Source of the DNA: Methanocaldococcus sp.
Lineage (GTDB): Archaea; AGJL01; Methanococci; Methanococcales; Methanocaldococcaceae
Assembly (NCBI RefSeq): GCF_024490875.1
Contig: NZ_JACCLX010000033.1
Location: 1 to 64,000 of the forward strand
Direction of reading: 5' to 3'
Length of the DNA stretch: 64,000 nt
The position numbers and the translations under genes are program-made. Below are positions 1-7,729 of the stretch, piece by piece. Within the stretch, counting starts at the first letter, position 1. Each line of letters starts with the position of its first letter. Under the pieces are notes generated by a model, which ran no database searches, was not told the origin of the DNA, and saw nothing but the letters and a program-made list of their open reading frames with translations.

Positions 1-504
1 GTTAATAAAAAACCTTATGTAGCTCCTGCAGATGTAGTTCCAGTAGTCGCTGATATGGGTGTGTTGGTTACTGCTATTGCATTGGCTGGTATTTTAGATT
101 ATTATAGTATAGGTACAAGAGTTATTAAAGCTCCTAAAAAAATGATTGAAAAGCAGGTATTTATGACTTTACAAACAATGGCATCAATTGTTGAAACCTC
201 AGGTATAAAAGGGTTAATAAAAGCATTAAATCCTGAATTGTTAGTACAAAGTGCATATTCAATGAAATTGGAAAACAATCAGAAAGAGTTAGATGCAGCA
301 TTAGAATTATTACCTATCTTTTATAATGAATTAAAAAATGAAGTTGAAAATGTAGAAGTAAAACCAATAAAGTTAATAGCTGCTCAATCACTTGTAGAAA
401 AGATTATGGAAGAACTTAAAAGAATAATTGGAGAAAATGCTGCAAAAGGTATTTTTAAGAGAAGTCTAAAAAGACTTATGGAAAAGTATGGATATAAAAA
501 TTAA
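1..504 (+). CDS. C-terminal part of an unrecognised protein (5' end outside window)
   Basis: The frame is open from the first base, so the true start lies before the window; 167 residues are visible. An internal ATG at 55 is not taken as the start because coding-like sequence ([13 protein letters not shown]) runs through it in frame. A hydrophobic stretch lies near the left end (around [12 protein letters not shown]), followed by a mostly helical, Lys/Glu-rich tail. I do not recognise the family. It converges with the small minus-strand gene next to it and overlaps that gene's 3' end by 4 bases. Confidence 0.7.
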   Translation, partial: VNKKPYVAPADVVPVVADMGVLVTAIALAGILDYYSIGTRVIKAPKKMIEKQVFMTLQTMASIVETSGIKGLIKALNPELLVQSAYSMKLENNQKELDAALELLPIFYNELKNEVENVEVKPIKLIAAQSLVEKIMEELKRIIGENAAKGIFKRSLKRLMEKYGYKN

Positions 505-698
505 GCTCTCATAGAGTATTTATAAGCTTGACAAGCCCAATAATCTAATACTTCTCTTATTGACTTTAATCTTTTTTCTTTTCTTTTTTTGACCCTTGCT
601 AAGTTCCTTAGTATTTTTAAAGTTTTTTCTATTTCATTTTCACTCATTAAGGTGGCGTTAATTAATAAATTTATAGCCTTCTTATCAATGTCATCCAT
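501..698 (-). CDS. Small uncharacterised basic protein, 65 aa
   Basis: The ATG at 698 is preceded on the minus strand by a clear AAAGGTGG ribosome site, which is why this short frame is accepted. The product is predicted to be all-helical and rich in Lys/Arg in the middle (KKRKEKRLK), with no signal peptide or membrane segment and a single Cys near the end. I recognise no catalytic motif. It converges on the partial gene at the left edge. It could be a nucleic-acid-binding small protein, but only its charge suggests that. Confidence 0.6.
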   Translation of the reverse strand: MDDIDKKAINLLINATLMSENEIEKTLKILRNLARVKKRKEKRLKSIREVLDYWACQAYKYSMRA

Positions 699-886
699 AG
701 TACCACCTTTTAATATTATATCCTAAATTAGTATTATTATATATAAAATTTTTGGTTAAAAATATGAAAAATATTCATTATAATCCAAATTAAAATTTAT
801 TTTATTAATATTAAAATTTTTTGTAGTTTTATTAATTCAAATATTCAAAATATACAATTAACATTTTAAAAATAAAAAAATTAATT

Positions 887-1915
887 TTATTTGATTCCCA
901 TAGCCTTATTAGTTTTTTCAATTGATTTAAATTTATCTTCTTCTAATTGAAGCATAGATCTTATACAGTCAATATTCTCTGGAATAACTATACTCTCTTG
1001 ATGAACTGCTTGCATTAAAAATATCTCATTATCTACAACATTAACACTTTCTTCCCAAACAACTAATTCATTTATATCATATCTCAATCTACCTAAATCT
1101 CTTCCATATTCTATTATTTGTGCGGTTGATGTAAATCCATCTTCATATTTAACAGTTATAATTCTTGGAGTTTTCTCAATAGATTCTAAAATATCATCTC
1201 TACTAACATTGTTTTCAACTTCAACCATCAATGTATGCTGATGCATCAAAGTTGTAGGAACAATAACTGCTGATGTTACTATCTTCCCCTCAAATTCAGG
1301 AACTACTGAAACTACATCAGGACCATGATGGGAAGGGACAGTTACAGGATTAGGAACTATGGCATTAATTGGTCCTCTTTTATCATCATTTGGATCTGCC
1401 GCTCTTCTAACTAATACTACTCTCGCCTTTTTAATGTCTGCAACTGAATTTATAGCATATAATATTCTACATAAACCAGTTGTGTTACAAGAGACAACCC
1501 TTACATAATCTTTTCCATAACATCTGTCATAACTCCAAAGAGCGTTAAAATTATCTTCAACATCCTTAGCCTTTTCTCCTCCTTGTAGTATAGCCTTAAC
1601 TTTGTGTGGCTTGTAAATATTTTCTAAATTCTGCTTTCCTATCTTTTTTGGGGCACCATCAACGACAATATCAACATCTTCTATAATATCTAATATTGTT
1701 CCTTCTACAGGGATTCCAGCATCTTCAAATAATTTAACTCTCTCTTTATCTGGAATTGCTACAAATAATTTATAACCTTTCTCAACAGCCAACCTTGCTT
1801 CAAAATCAGGTTTGGTTTTAGTAACTCCTACAACCTTCATATCATCTTGGATTGAAACAGCATCTGCCACTCTTTTACCAATTGACCCATAACCGTTTAT
1901 TAAAACATTAACCAT
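887..1915 (-). CDS. gap: Glyceraldehyde-3-phosphate dehydrogenase, archaeal type II
   Basis: Cytoplasmic enzyme that interconverts glyceraldehyde 3-phosphate and 1,3-bisphosphoglycerate with NAD(P), in glycolysis and gluconeogenesis. The N-terminus has the Rossmann glycine motif ([14 protein letters not shown]), and the nucleophile Cys sits in [10 protein letters not shown], as in archaeal type II enzymes; 342 residues is the usual length. An ATG at 1939 would add eight residues, but the GAGGTGG ribosome site sits just upstream of the ATG at 1915, so that start is used. It lies 80 bases downstream of cobS on the same strand. It resembles MJ1146. Confidence 0.95.
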   Translation of the reverse strand: MVNVLINGYGSIGKRVADAVSIQDDMKVVGVTKTKPDFEARLAVEKGYKLFVAIPDKERVKLFEDAGIPVEGTILDIIEDVDIVVDGAPKKIGKQNLENIYKPHKVKAILQGGEKAKDVEDNFNALWSYDRCYGKDYVRVVSCNTTGLCRILYAINSVADIKKARVVLVRRAADPNDDKRGPINAIVPNPVTVPSHHGPDVVSVVPEFEGKIVTSAVIVPTTLMHQHTLMVEVENNVSRDDILESIEKTPRIITVKYEDGFTSTAQIIEYGRDLGRLRYDINELVVWEESVNVVDNEIFLMQAVHQESIVIPENIDCIRSMLQLEEDKFKSIEKTNKAMGIK

Positions 1916-1995
1916 TAAAACCACCTCATAATTTCCCAATTTTTAACAATAATTAGTTTTTATAACATTTATATAATTTATATAATTTTTATTAT

Positions 1996-2769
1996 TTATT
2001 GAATAAAATGAGAGAGCAATAATAAATAGACTTTGATTGAAGCTATTATTGTCAATAATACAACTACCCTTGTTATTTCATTTGATGCTCCTAATATATC
2101 TCCATTTACTCCACCAAAATGATTTTTAGCAATTTTAGCCATACACAGACCAGTAATTATTGAGGATATTATAGCAATTATAACAACTTTTCTATAAATA
2201 CCATCAAATAGAATTATTAATGGTAATGATAAAATAATCCCAACTGTTAAAAATTTTTCATCACTTTTTTTAACGAAGTATCTTCCAGTACCTTCAATTA
2301 ATGGATTTCCAAAAGTTGAACAACTAAGCATTCCCAATTTTGCACAAACCTCTACAACAAGTAAGTATAATATATTTATCTCTAAAATGTAAGATATAGA
2401 AAATATTGCAATCAAATTGATAAATATTGCAAAAACTACACCTCCACATCCTATATATCTATCTTTCATAGCCATTAACTTCTTTTTTTTATCTCCAACA
2501 GCCATATATCCGTCTCCAAAATCAATTAAGCCATCTAAGTGATGGAATCCATTTAAATATTCTACAAAAAACAAAATTAAAATAGCCGTTAAAAGATTAG
2601 GTAAGAAAAAATTAAAAATGTAGCCAATTAACAAACTAAAAATTCCAAAAATATATCCAATAAAAACTATTAAATAAAAGTAACTTGCAACTCTGTCAAA
2701 ATCAAAATCTTCAACATAGATAGGAAATCGTGTAAAAAACGATAATAAAGATTTAAACTCCTTAAACAT
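1996..2769 (-). CDS. cobS: Adenosylcobinamide-GDP ribazoletransferase (cobalamin synthase)
   Basis: Integral membrane enzyme of the last steps of cobalamin synthesis; it joins adenosylcobinamide-GDP to alpha-ribazole (phosphate). The 257-residue protein has several hydrophobic segments and the conserved acidic motif [15 protein letters not shown] with the following [12 protein letters not shown] block typical of CobS. Methanogens need corrinoid for the methyltransferase Mtr. It is the last gene of a tight minus-strand run with the HAD phosphatase (2-base gap) and the 99-residue protein upstream. It resembles MJ1438. Confidence 0.93.
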   Translation of the reverse strand: MFKEFKSLLSFFTRFPIYVEDFDFDRVASYFYLIVFIGYIFGIFSLLIGYIFNFFLPNLLTAILILFFVEYLNGFHHLDGLIDFGDGYMAVGDKKKKLMAMKDRYIGCGGVVFAIFINLIAIFSISYILEINILYLLVVEVCAKLGMLSCSTFGNPLIEGTGRYFVKKSDEKFLTVGIILSLPLIILFDGIYRKVVIIAIISSIITGLCMAKIAKNHFGGVNGDILGASNEITRVVVLLTIIASIKVYLLLLSHFIQ

Positions 2770-2771
2770 TG

Positions 2772-3461
2772 TTATCCCTTTTGATATTTTAATTTTTTAA
2801 CAATATCTATAAGTTCTTGAATTGAATTTATTTTATAATCACTATAATTATCTTTCATATTCTTATATTTTCCTTTTAATATTCTAACTGTTATCATCCC
2901 TAACTCTTTTGCTGGTTTTATATCTTTATCAACCCTATCTCCAACATATATAGTTTCTTCGGGCTTTAAACCCATTCTATTTAAACCATATTTAAAAAAC
3001 TCTAAGTGAGGTTTTCCTAAGCCAAATTCTTCTGATGTAACGACATCATCAAAAAACATGTGAATTCCTAATCTAATAAGTTTTTCCCACTGCTTTATTG
3101 TTAGTCCATCTGTTATAACCCCTAACTTCAAACCCATAGATTTAAGCTCTATTAAGGTTTTTATTGCATGAGGATATGGTCTTAATAATGCCACTTTAAC
3201 ATTGTGGTAAGTTATAATTCCAGTAGTTATTATTTTTGGGTCATATCTTCCTAATATTGACTTAACTAAATCGTCAAAGTGCTTTCCATAGTTTGAACCC
3301 TTATCTTCAATAATTTTGTTTAATATATCCATTGCTTCTTCAAAACTAACATTTAAGCCAGCATCTATCATTGACTTAACAGCCTCTCTCCTGGCAATTT
3401 TTACGAACTCTGAAGAGTTATATAGAGTATCGTCTAAATCAAATAATATGCCCTTTATCAT
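2772..3461 (-). CDS. HAD-superfamily phosphatase (glyceraldehyde 3-phosphate phosphatase-like)
   Basis: Soluble HAD subfamily IA hydrolase of 229 residues. Motif I is FDLDDTLY at residues 7-14, motif II is the ITDG stretch near 116, and the late motifs are GKPHLEFF and [15 protein letters not shown] enzymes use the first Asp as nucleophile with Mg2+. The closest family I recall is the Methanocaldococcus MJ1437 group, described as acting on glyceraldehyde 3-phosphate; the substrate cannot be read from sequence. It is co-transcribed with cobS and the 99-residue gene (gaps of 1-2 bases), so a corrinoid-related role is also possible. Confidence 0.85.
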   Translation of the reverse strand: MIKGILFDLDDTLYNSSEFVKIARREAVKSMIDAGLNVSFEEAMDILNKIIEDKGSNYGKHFDDLVKSILGRYDPKIITTGIITYHNVKVALLRPYPHAIKTLIELKSMGLKLGVITDGLTIKQWEKLIRLGIHMFFDDVVTSEEFGLGKPHLEFFKYGLNRMGLKPEETIYVGDRVDKDIKPAKELGMITVRILKGKYKNMKDNYSDYKINSIQELIDIVKKLKYQKG

Positions 3462-3462
3462 T

Positions 3463-3762
3463 TTATTCCCTTTTAGTATTATTTGGATTTTTTACTTTCT
3501 CTTTAACTAATTTGAATAAACCCACAAAATCATCATCTTCTGTAACAGGAACTACAATTAATCCTAACTTTCTATGCCTCTCAATCCAACATTCATCATA
3601 GGCTGGAACTTCTATTTTTATAGGTTCATCTGTTGGATTTCCTACAATAACATTTCTATATGGAAATGGCTTTATATCTTCATCATCATAAGGAAAAGTA
3701 GTTTCTCTAATATATCCACCCAAAGCCATCGTCATTTTTGGTAGTAAAACCATCTTTGGCAT
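3463..3762 (-). CDS. Uncharacterised 99-aa protein, first gene of the cobS operon
   Basis: Short soluble protein without signal peptide or membrane helix. A predicted beta-rich middle (NVIVGNPTDEPIKIEVPAY) is followed by CWIERHRKLGLIVVPV and a charged C-terminal helix. I do not recognise a domain. The ATG is followed one base after its stop by the HAD phosphatase gene, so the two are probably translated together. It resembles MJ1436, which is also uncharacterised. Its promoter must lie in the AT-rich gap shared back to back with the SRP RNA promoter. Confidence 0.75.
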   Translation of the reverse strand: MPKMVLLPKMTMALGGYIRETTFPYDDEDIKPFPYRNVIVGNPTDEPIKIEVPAYDECWIERHRKLGLIVVPVTEDDDFVGLFKLVKEKVKNPNNTKRE

Positions 3763-3867
3763 AGTATCACTTACTTTATACTTAACTATTTAATTCCAAT
3801 TTTTACATAGTATATAATGTTTAATATAATTTATTAAAAATTAATTTTAAATCTACAAAATAACCAC

Positions 3868-3880
3868 AAACTATATAAAC
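3868..3880 (+). promoter_or_regulatory. TATA box of the SRP RNA gene
   Basis: A TATATAAA-type box lies about 27 bases before the first paired base of the SRP RNA, the normal archaeal TBP spacing. The window from here to 3903 is AT-rich and abruptly gives way to GC-rich RNA-coding sequence. Confidence 0.6.
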
Positions 3881-3903
3881 CCGTATATACTATAATATAA
3901 AGT

Positions 3904-4230
3904 TGGTGTGCATGGCTAGGCCGGGGGGTTGGGCGTCCCCTGTAACCCGAAATCGTCCTCATGCGGGGGCCGAAAACCTGGGGGCGGTATGCCTTCCAGT
4001 CCTCTCTCCACAGGTCTCTCGATGATGCCTCGTCCCGTGGGGCTCGGCGGTGGGGGAGCACCTTCTGTAAGGAAGGTGTAACCCCCTTTACCTGCCGAAC
4101 CCCGCCAGGCCCGGAAGGGAGCAACGGTAGGCAGGACGTCGGCGCTCACGGGGTAAACGGGGTTGAGAAGAGGCCTGTGGGTAGGAGGGGGCTGGAAGGC
4201 ATACCCACCCCAGGGAAGCCATGCACACCA
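3904..4230 (+). ncRNA. Signal recognition particle 7S RNA
   Basis: RNA scaffold of the archaeal signal recognition particle, which binds SRP19 and SRP54 and targets secreted and membrane proteins. The first 13 bases (3905-3917, GGTGTGCATGGCT) are the exact reverse complement of 4217-4229, giving the terminal helix. The helix 8 region carries the conserved GGAAGGGAGCAACGGTAGGC stretch near 4112-4131. Length (about 327 nt) and very high GC in an AT-rich genome both fit a thermophile's structural RNA. A T-run begins at 4234, a likely terminator. Open frames inside it are shadows. Confidence 0.96.
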
Positions 4231-4303
4231 CTATTTTTTATATATCTTAAATTTTATTTTCTGAATATTCTAATTAATAGAAACTTAAATATGAGGGAAA
4301 ATA

Positions 4304-4780
4304 ATGCTTATTGGTATAATCTCTGACACTCATATTTACGATAGAGCATATGAATTGCCAAAAACTGTTTTTGATGAATTTTCTAATGTTGATTTAATTA
4401 TACACTGTGGAGATGTTACAGATAAAGAAGTTTTAGATTTATTGAGTGATTTAGCAGAAGTTATTGCTGTTAGAGGAAATATGGATTATCTTAATCTTCC
4501 AAAACAACAAATTTTAAATATAAATAAGTTTAAAATAGGGGTTATTCATGGAGATGTTATTTATCCAAGAGGAGATAAACTAAAATTAAGATTATTAGGT
4601 AAGGAGATGGGGGTAGATATATTAATCTCAGGACATACACATACACCATTTATAGATGACTGTGGAGATATTTTATTACTAAATCCCGGCTCTCCAACAG
4701 TTCCAAGGTGTCCTATAAAGTCAATTATGAAATTAAATATTGATGATAATATTAAAGTTAAAATAATTCCAATTGAATAA
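4304..4780 (+). CDS. YfcE/MJ0936-type metallophosphoesterase
   Basis: Calcineurin-like phosphodiesterase of 158 residues with all metal-binding blocks in order: SDTH near residue 8, CGDVTD, RGNMD, HGD, and GHTHTP near 111. These ligate two divalent metals in the active site. Characterised relatives hydrolyse model phosphodiesters; the natural substrate is unknown. The start is chosen by a GAGGG site a few bases upstream. It is followed 18 bases later by a ferredoxin gene. It resembles MJ0623. Confidence 0.88.
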   Translation: MLIGIISDTHIYDRAYELPKTVFDEFSNVDLIIHCGDVTDKEVLDLLSDLAEVIAVRGNMDYLNLPKQQILNINKFKIGVIHGDVIYPRGDKLKLRLLGKEMGVDILISGHTHTPFIDDCGDILLLNPGSPTVPRCPIKSIMKLNIDDNIKVKIIPIE

Positions 4781-4798
4781 TATATCTTTGGGATTAGA

Positions 4799-4960
4799 AT
4801 GGAAATATTAAATAAATGTGTTGGATGTGGAAACTGTGTTGTATTTTGTCCAAAAAAGGCTATAAAAACATATGGAGAGGCGATTGTGAATAAAGATAAA
4901 TGTGTAAATTGTGGTATATGTGTAAAATACTGTCCGATTGATGCAATAGTGATAGAGTGA
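4799..4960 (+). CDS. Small 2[4Fe-4S] ferredoxin, 53 aa
   Basis: Electron carrier with two classical cluster motifs: CVGCGNCVVFCP near residue 7 and CVNCGICVKYCP near residue 35, each CX2CX2CX3CP. At 53 residues it is essentially the minimal clostridial-type ferredoxin. The ATG at 4799 lies 18 bases after the phosphoesterase stop, and a purO gene follows 61 bases downstream. Its redox partner cannot be told from here. It resembles the MJ0624 ferredoxin. Confidence 0.92.
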   Translation: MEILNKCVGCGNCVVFCPKKAIKTYGEAIVNKDKCVNCGICVKYCPIDAIVIE

Positions 4961-5021
4961 AATATTTAAATTTAACTTTAAAATAAAAATTAATAATCCA
5001 ATAATATAAGGAGGTTTAAAA

Positions 5022-5636
5022 ATGTATATAGGAAGGTTTTTAGTGGTTGGTAAAACAAAGGATAGGAAACCCTTTGCCGCTTATAGAGTTTCAAGTAGAA
5101 GTTTTCCAAATAGGGTGGCTAAAAAAATAAACGATAATACAGTGGCAATAATTCCAAAGGACTTAAATGAAATTTTTAAAAATCCTTATATAACCTATAA
5201 CTGCATAAAAGTAGTTAATAATACTGTTGTAGTCACTAATGGTTCCCATACTGATTTTATATGTGAGAAATTACATTTTGGTAAAAGAGATGCTTTAACT
5301 TATGTATTATCTGTTATGGACTATGAGAAAGATGATTACAAAACTCCAAGGATAGCGGCAATATTAGATAAAAATGAATGTTATATGGGATATGTGACTC
5401 ATGAAGAAATTAGAGTTAAAAAGGTTGAATTAAAAGAAGGAAAGGGTTATTATTTAGGAGTATATAACTCCTGCAAAATAGATGAAAATCAAGTTATAGA
5501 GATTAAAGGAAATACTGCTGAAGAGATAGCAGAGTATATTTTAAACTACAAAGAGTTTGAGCATCCAGTAGCATGTGCTGTAGTTGTCATTGACGAAGAT
5601 AAAGTAGAGATAGCAACTAAAAATAAAAATGAATAA
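5022..5636 (+). CDS. purO: Archaeal IMP cyclohydrolase
   Basis: Last step of purine synthesis: closes the ring of FAICAR to give IMP. The 204-residue sequence matches the archaea-specific PurO family (start [30 protein letters not shown]), which replaces the PurH cyclohydrolase domain. The ATG is preceded by a perfect GGAGGT ribosome site (5010-5015). No membrane segments. It heads the plus-strand run that continues with DUF47 and the PiT permease. It resembles MJ0626. Confidence 0.95.
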   Translation: MYIGRFLVVGKTKDRKPFAAYRVSSRSFPNRVAKKINDNTVAIIPKDLNEIFKNPYITYNCIKVVNNTVVVTNGSHTDFICEKLHFGKRDALTYVLSVMDYEKDDYKTPRIAAILDKNECYMGYVTHEEIRVKKVELKEGKGYYLGVYNSCKIDENQVIEIKGNTAEEIAEYILNYKEFEHPVACAVVVIDEDKVEIATKNKNE

Positions 5637-5657
5637 TTATTTTATTGCGTGATTGTT

Positions 5658-6287
5658 ATGTCTATTTTTTTATTTAAAAGAGATAAAGAAAAAAATGTAA
5701 TAAACAATATGAGACTACTTATTAAAATGGCTTTGAATAGTATTAATCTTTTGAAGGAGTATATGCACTCTAAGGATGAAAAACTATTAAAAGAAATTAT
5801 AAAAATAGAAGAAAAAGGGGATGAAATAACCAAAAATATAAGAATAAATTTAGAAAATGCATTTTTACCAAATATGAAAGGAGAATTATCAAGATCTGCA
5901 GAACTATTGGATGAAACCTTAGACAGTTTAAAGCATGCATCTATGCTTTATGAGTTATTAAAATATAAATTAGATAGTTATTTAAAAGAGGAAATAAACC
6001 TCGTTCTAATAATTACTGTTGAAATGTTTAAACACTTAGAAAGGATTTTAGATGTTATTGAAAATGGAGGAGACTTGGATACAATAATTAAAGAAATTAA
6101 AGATAAAGAGAAATTTATTGACGACATCTATCAAAATAAAATTTACAAATATTTAATTAATTTAGAAATCAGATCTTTTTGGGATGGGAAGATACTATGT
6201 GATTTTATTGATAACATAGTGGATATTAGCGACTACATAGAGGATGTTGCAGATGAATTACAGATAATGTATTTCCATATTAAATAA
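5658..6287 (+). CDS. DUF47 (UPF0111) PhoU-like protein
   Basis: All-helical 209-residue cytoplasmic protein of the DUF47 family, which is PhoU-like and usually encoded beside PiT phosphate transporters, as here. Helical blocks with IEEKGDEITKNI and ISDYIEDVADELQIM are typical metal-binding PhoU-like stretches. A GTG at 5649 opens the frame earlier, but GTGAT there is better read as the ribosome site for the ATG at 5658. Its stop is directly followed by the ribosome site of the permease gene, so the two are coupled. It resembles MJ0629. Confidence 0.9.
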   Translation: MSIFLFKRDKEKNVINNMRLLIKMALNSINLLKEYMHSKDEKLLKEIIKIEEKGDEITKNIRINLENAFLPNMKGELSRSAELLDETLDSLKHASMLYELLKYKLDSYLKEEINLVLIITVEMFKHLERILDVIENGGDLDTIIKEIKDKEKFIDDIYQNKIYKYLINLEIRSFWDGKILCDFIDNIVDISDYIEDVADELQIMYFHIK

Positions 6288-6296
6288 GGTGATATT

Positions 6297-7181
6297 ATAA
6301 ATTCTCAAATTTTAAATTTAATTGTAAGTTTTTACTTATTGTTTATCTTAGGTGCTAACAATGTTGGAAATGCTATTGGCACAGCATATGCTTCAAAAGC
6401 GGCATCTTATAAAGGTTTATTAATTTTGTTTAGTGTTAGCGTTATAATTGGATCTATTTTTGCTAAAAATGTTGGTAATACTGTAAATAGTATTTCCTCA
6501 AATGCTTTAATTTCTTTATTAATATCATCCTTAGTTATGACAATATCAACATACAAAAAAGTGCCTATTTCATTACACACTATTATAGTATGCTCATTAA
6601 TTGGCTTAAATTTTAGTTCTTCAAATTTAAAAGTGTTTTTTGAAATTCTATTGAGTTGGATTTTTTCTCCAATTATTGCTATAATTATCGCCTATGTATT
6701 TTATTTAACTTATGAAAAAATAAAAATTCCAATTTTTAAAAAATTATCTATAATTAGAACTTTATTATTGCTAAGTGCTGGAATTGTAGCATTTAACTTG
6801 GGAAGTAACGATTTACCAACAATTTTAGGAACTTTTACGACATCTCAAACAATTTATCTTATTGGAGCAGTTTTTTTGTGCTTAGGAGCTTATTTATATG
6901 GAAACAAAATTTCAGAAACATTTGCTATGATTACCAATTTGAGTGTAACATCTGCATTTATAGCCCAACTATCTGGAGGTTTGGCTGTAATTATATTTAC
7001 TGCATTGGGAATGCCTGTTTCAACAACTCATGCAATAGTTGGAGGTATTTTAGGGGTTGGATTAACCAAAGGAATAAAAACAATAAAGTGGAGTGTATTT
7101 AAAAAAATTATTTTTTGGTGGGTTGTGGCTCCAATAATTGCCTTAATAATTGGGTTTATTATTAAGAAAAAACTAATGTAA
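6297..7181 (+). CDS. PiT-family phosphate permease, apparent AUA start codon
   Basis: Membrane carrier of the PiT family (inorganic phosphate import). Two signature half-repeats are visible: LGANNVGNAIGTA early and LGSNDLPTILGTF in the middle, plus GMPVSTTHAIVGGI near the end; about ten hydrophobic segments. A TTG at 6339 would cut off half of helix 1 and has no ribosome site. The strong GGTGAT at 6288-6293 is followed after three bases by ATA at 6297, exactly where ATG stands in neighbouring genes, and coding continues from there (294 codons). The start codon is therefore inferred to be AUA, or a mutated or misread ATG. It resembles MJ0630. Confidence 0.85.
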   Translation: MNSQILNLIVSFYLLFILGANNVGNAIGTAYASKAASYKGLLILFSVSVIIGSIFAKNVGNTVNSISSNALISLLISSLVMTISTYKKVPISLHTIIVCSLIGLNFSSSNLKVFFEILLSWIFSPIIAIIIAYVFYLTYEKIKIPIFKKLSIIRTLLLLSAGIVAFNLGSNDLPTILGTFTTSQTIYLIGAVFLCLGAYLYGNKISETFAMITNLSVTSAFIAQLSGGLAVIIFTALGMPVSTTHAIVGGILGVGLTKGIKTIKWSVFKKIIFWWVVAPIIALIIGFIIKKKLM

Positions 7182-7195
7182 TTAAGGAGATTATT

Positions 7196-7714
7196 ATGAA
7201 CAATTTATTAGAACTTTTAAAAGGTTGTAAAAAATTAGTAATTATGGGTTTAGGAAATGGATTAAAAGGGGACGATGGTATAGGAGTATATGTGATCAAA
7301 AAATTAATGAATTACTTTATTGAAAATAATAATTTAAATAATGAAATTTTAAAAATAAAAAATCTATATTTAATAAATGCTGGAACTGTCCCTGATTTTT
7401 ATACTGATATTTTGAAAGAGGTAAAGCCTACTCATCTCATAATTATTGACTGTGCTTTGATGAATGAACCTCCTGGCAAAGTTAAAATTATAAAAGAAGA
7501 TGAAATAATAAATTACAGTTTATCAACTCACACATTACCTATATCATTTATAATTAAATATTTAAAGAATTTTGTAAATTTTGATGTAATAATTATAGGA
7601 ATCCAGCCTAAGATTATAGATTTTTGTCCTATGTCTAAGGAGGTTATAGAATCTGGAAATAAATTGATAGAAACTCTTATAAACTGTATAAAAAAATTAA
7701 ATCTAACAGAATAA
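7196..7714 (+). CDS. HycI-type hydrogenase maturation endopeptidase
   Basis: Endopeptidase that trims the C-terminus of a [NiFe]-hydrogenase large subunit after nickel insertion. The family marks are the first metal ligand block LGNGLKGDDGIGVYV, then IIDCALMNEPPG, the His block STHTLPISF and IIGIQPK. It has 172 residues, slightly long for the family, with an N-terminal helix and an Asn-rich loop. It sits 14 bases after the PiT gene with an AAGGAG site. Candidate substrates in such methanogens are the Eha/Ehb or F420-reducing hydrogenases, which are not in this window. It resembles MJ0631. Confidence 0.88.
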   Translation: MNNLLELLKGCKKLVIMGLGNGLKGDDGIGVYVIKKLMNYFIENNNLNNEILKIKNLYLINAGTVPDFYTDILKEVKPTHLIIIDCALMNEPPGKVKIIKEDEIINYSLSTHTLPISFIIKYLKNFVNFDVIIIGIQPKIIDFCPMSKEVIESGNKLIETLINCIKKLNLTE

Positions 7715-7729
7715 AAGGATGTGATTGAT

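Noticed and set aside
700-886. Possible small RNA or promoter cluster in the AT-rich gap
   Set aside because: Only A/T runs; no box C/D motif, no palindrome and no frame with a ribosome site.
3834-4326. Three overlapping open frames rich in Pro, Arg and Gly on both strands
   Set aside because: They lie within the SRP RNA; their length comes from the GC-rich RNA sequence, and none has a ribosome site.
6339-6341. TTG as start of the PiT permease
   Set aside because: It has no ribosome site and would cut the first membrane helix; coding signal extends upstream to the GGTGAT site.
6878-7102. Plus-strand 74-codon frame within the permease gene
   Set aside because: It is a shadow in another frame of a clear membrane protein gene, with abnormal Cys/Asn composition.
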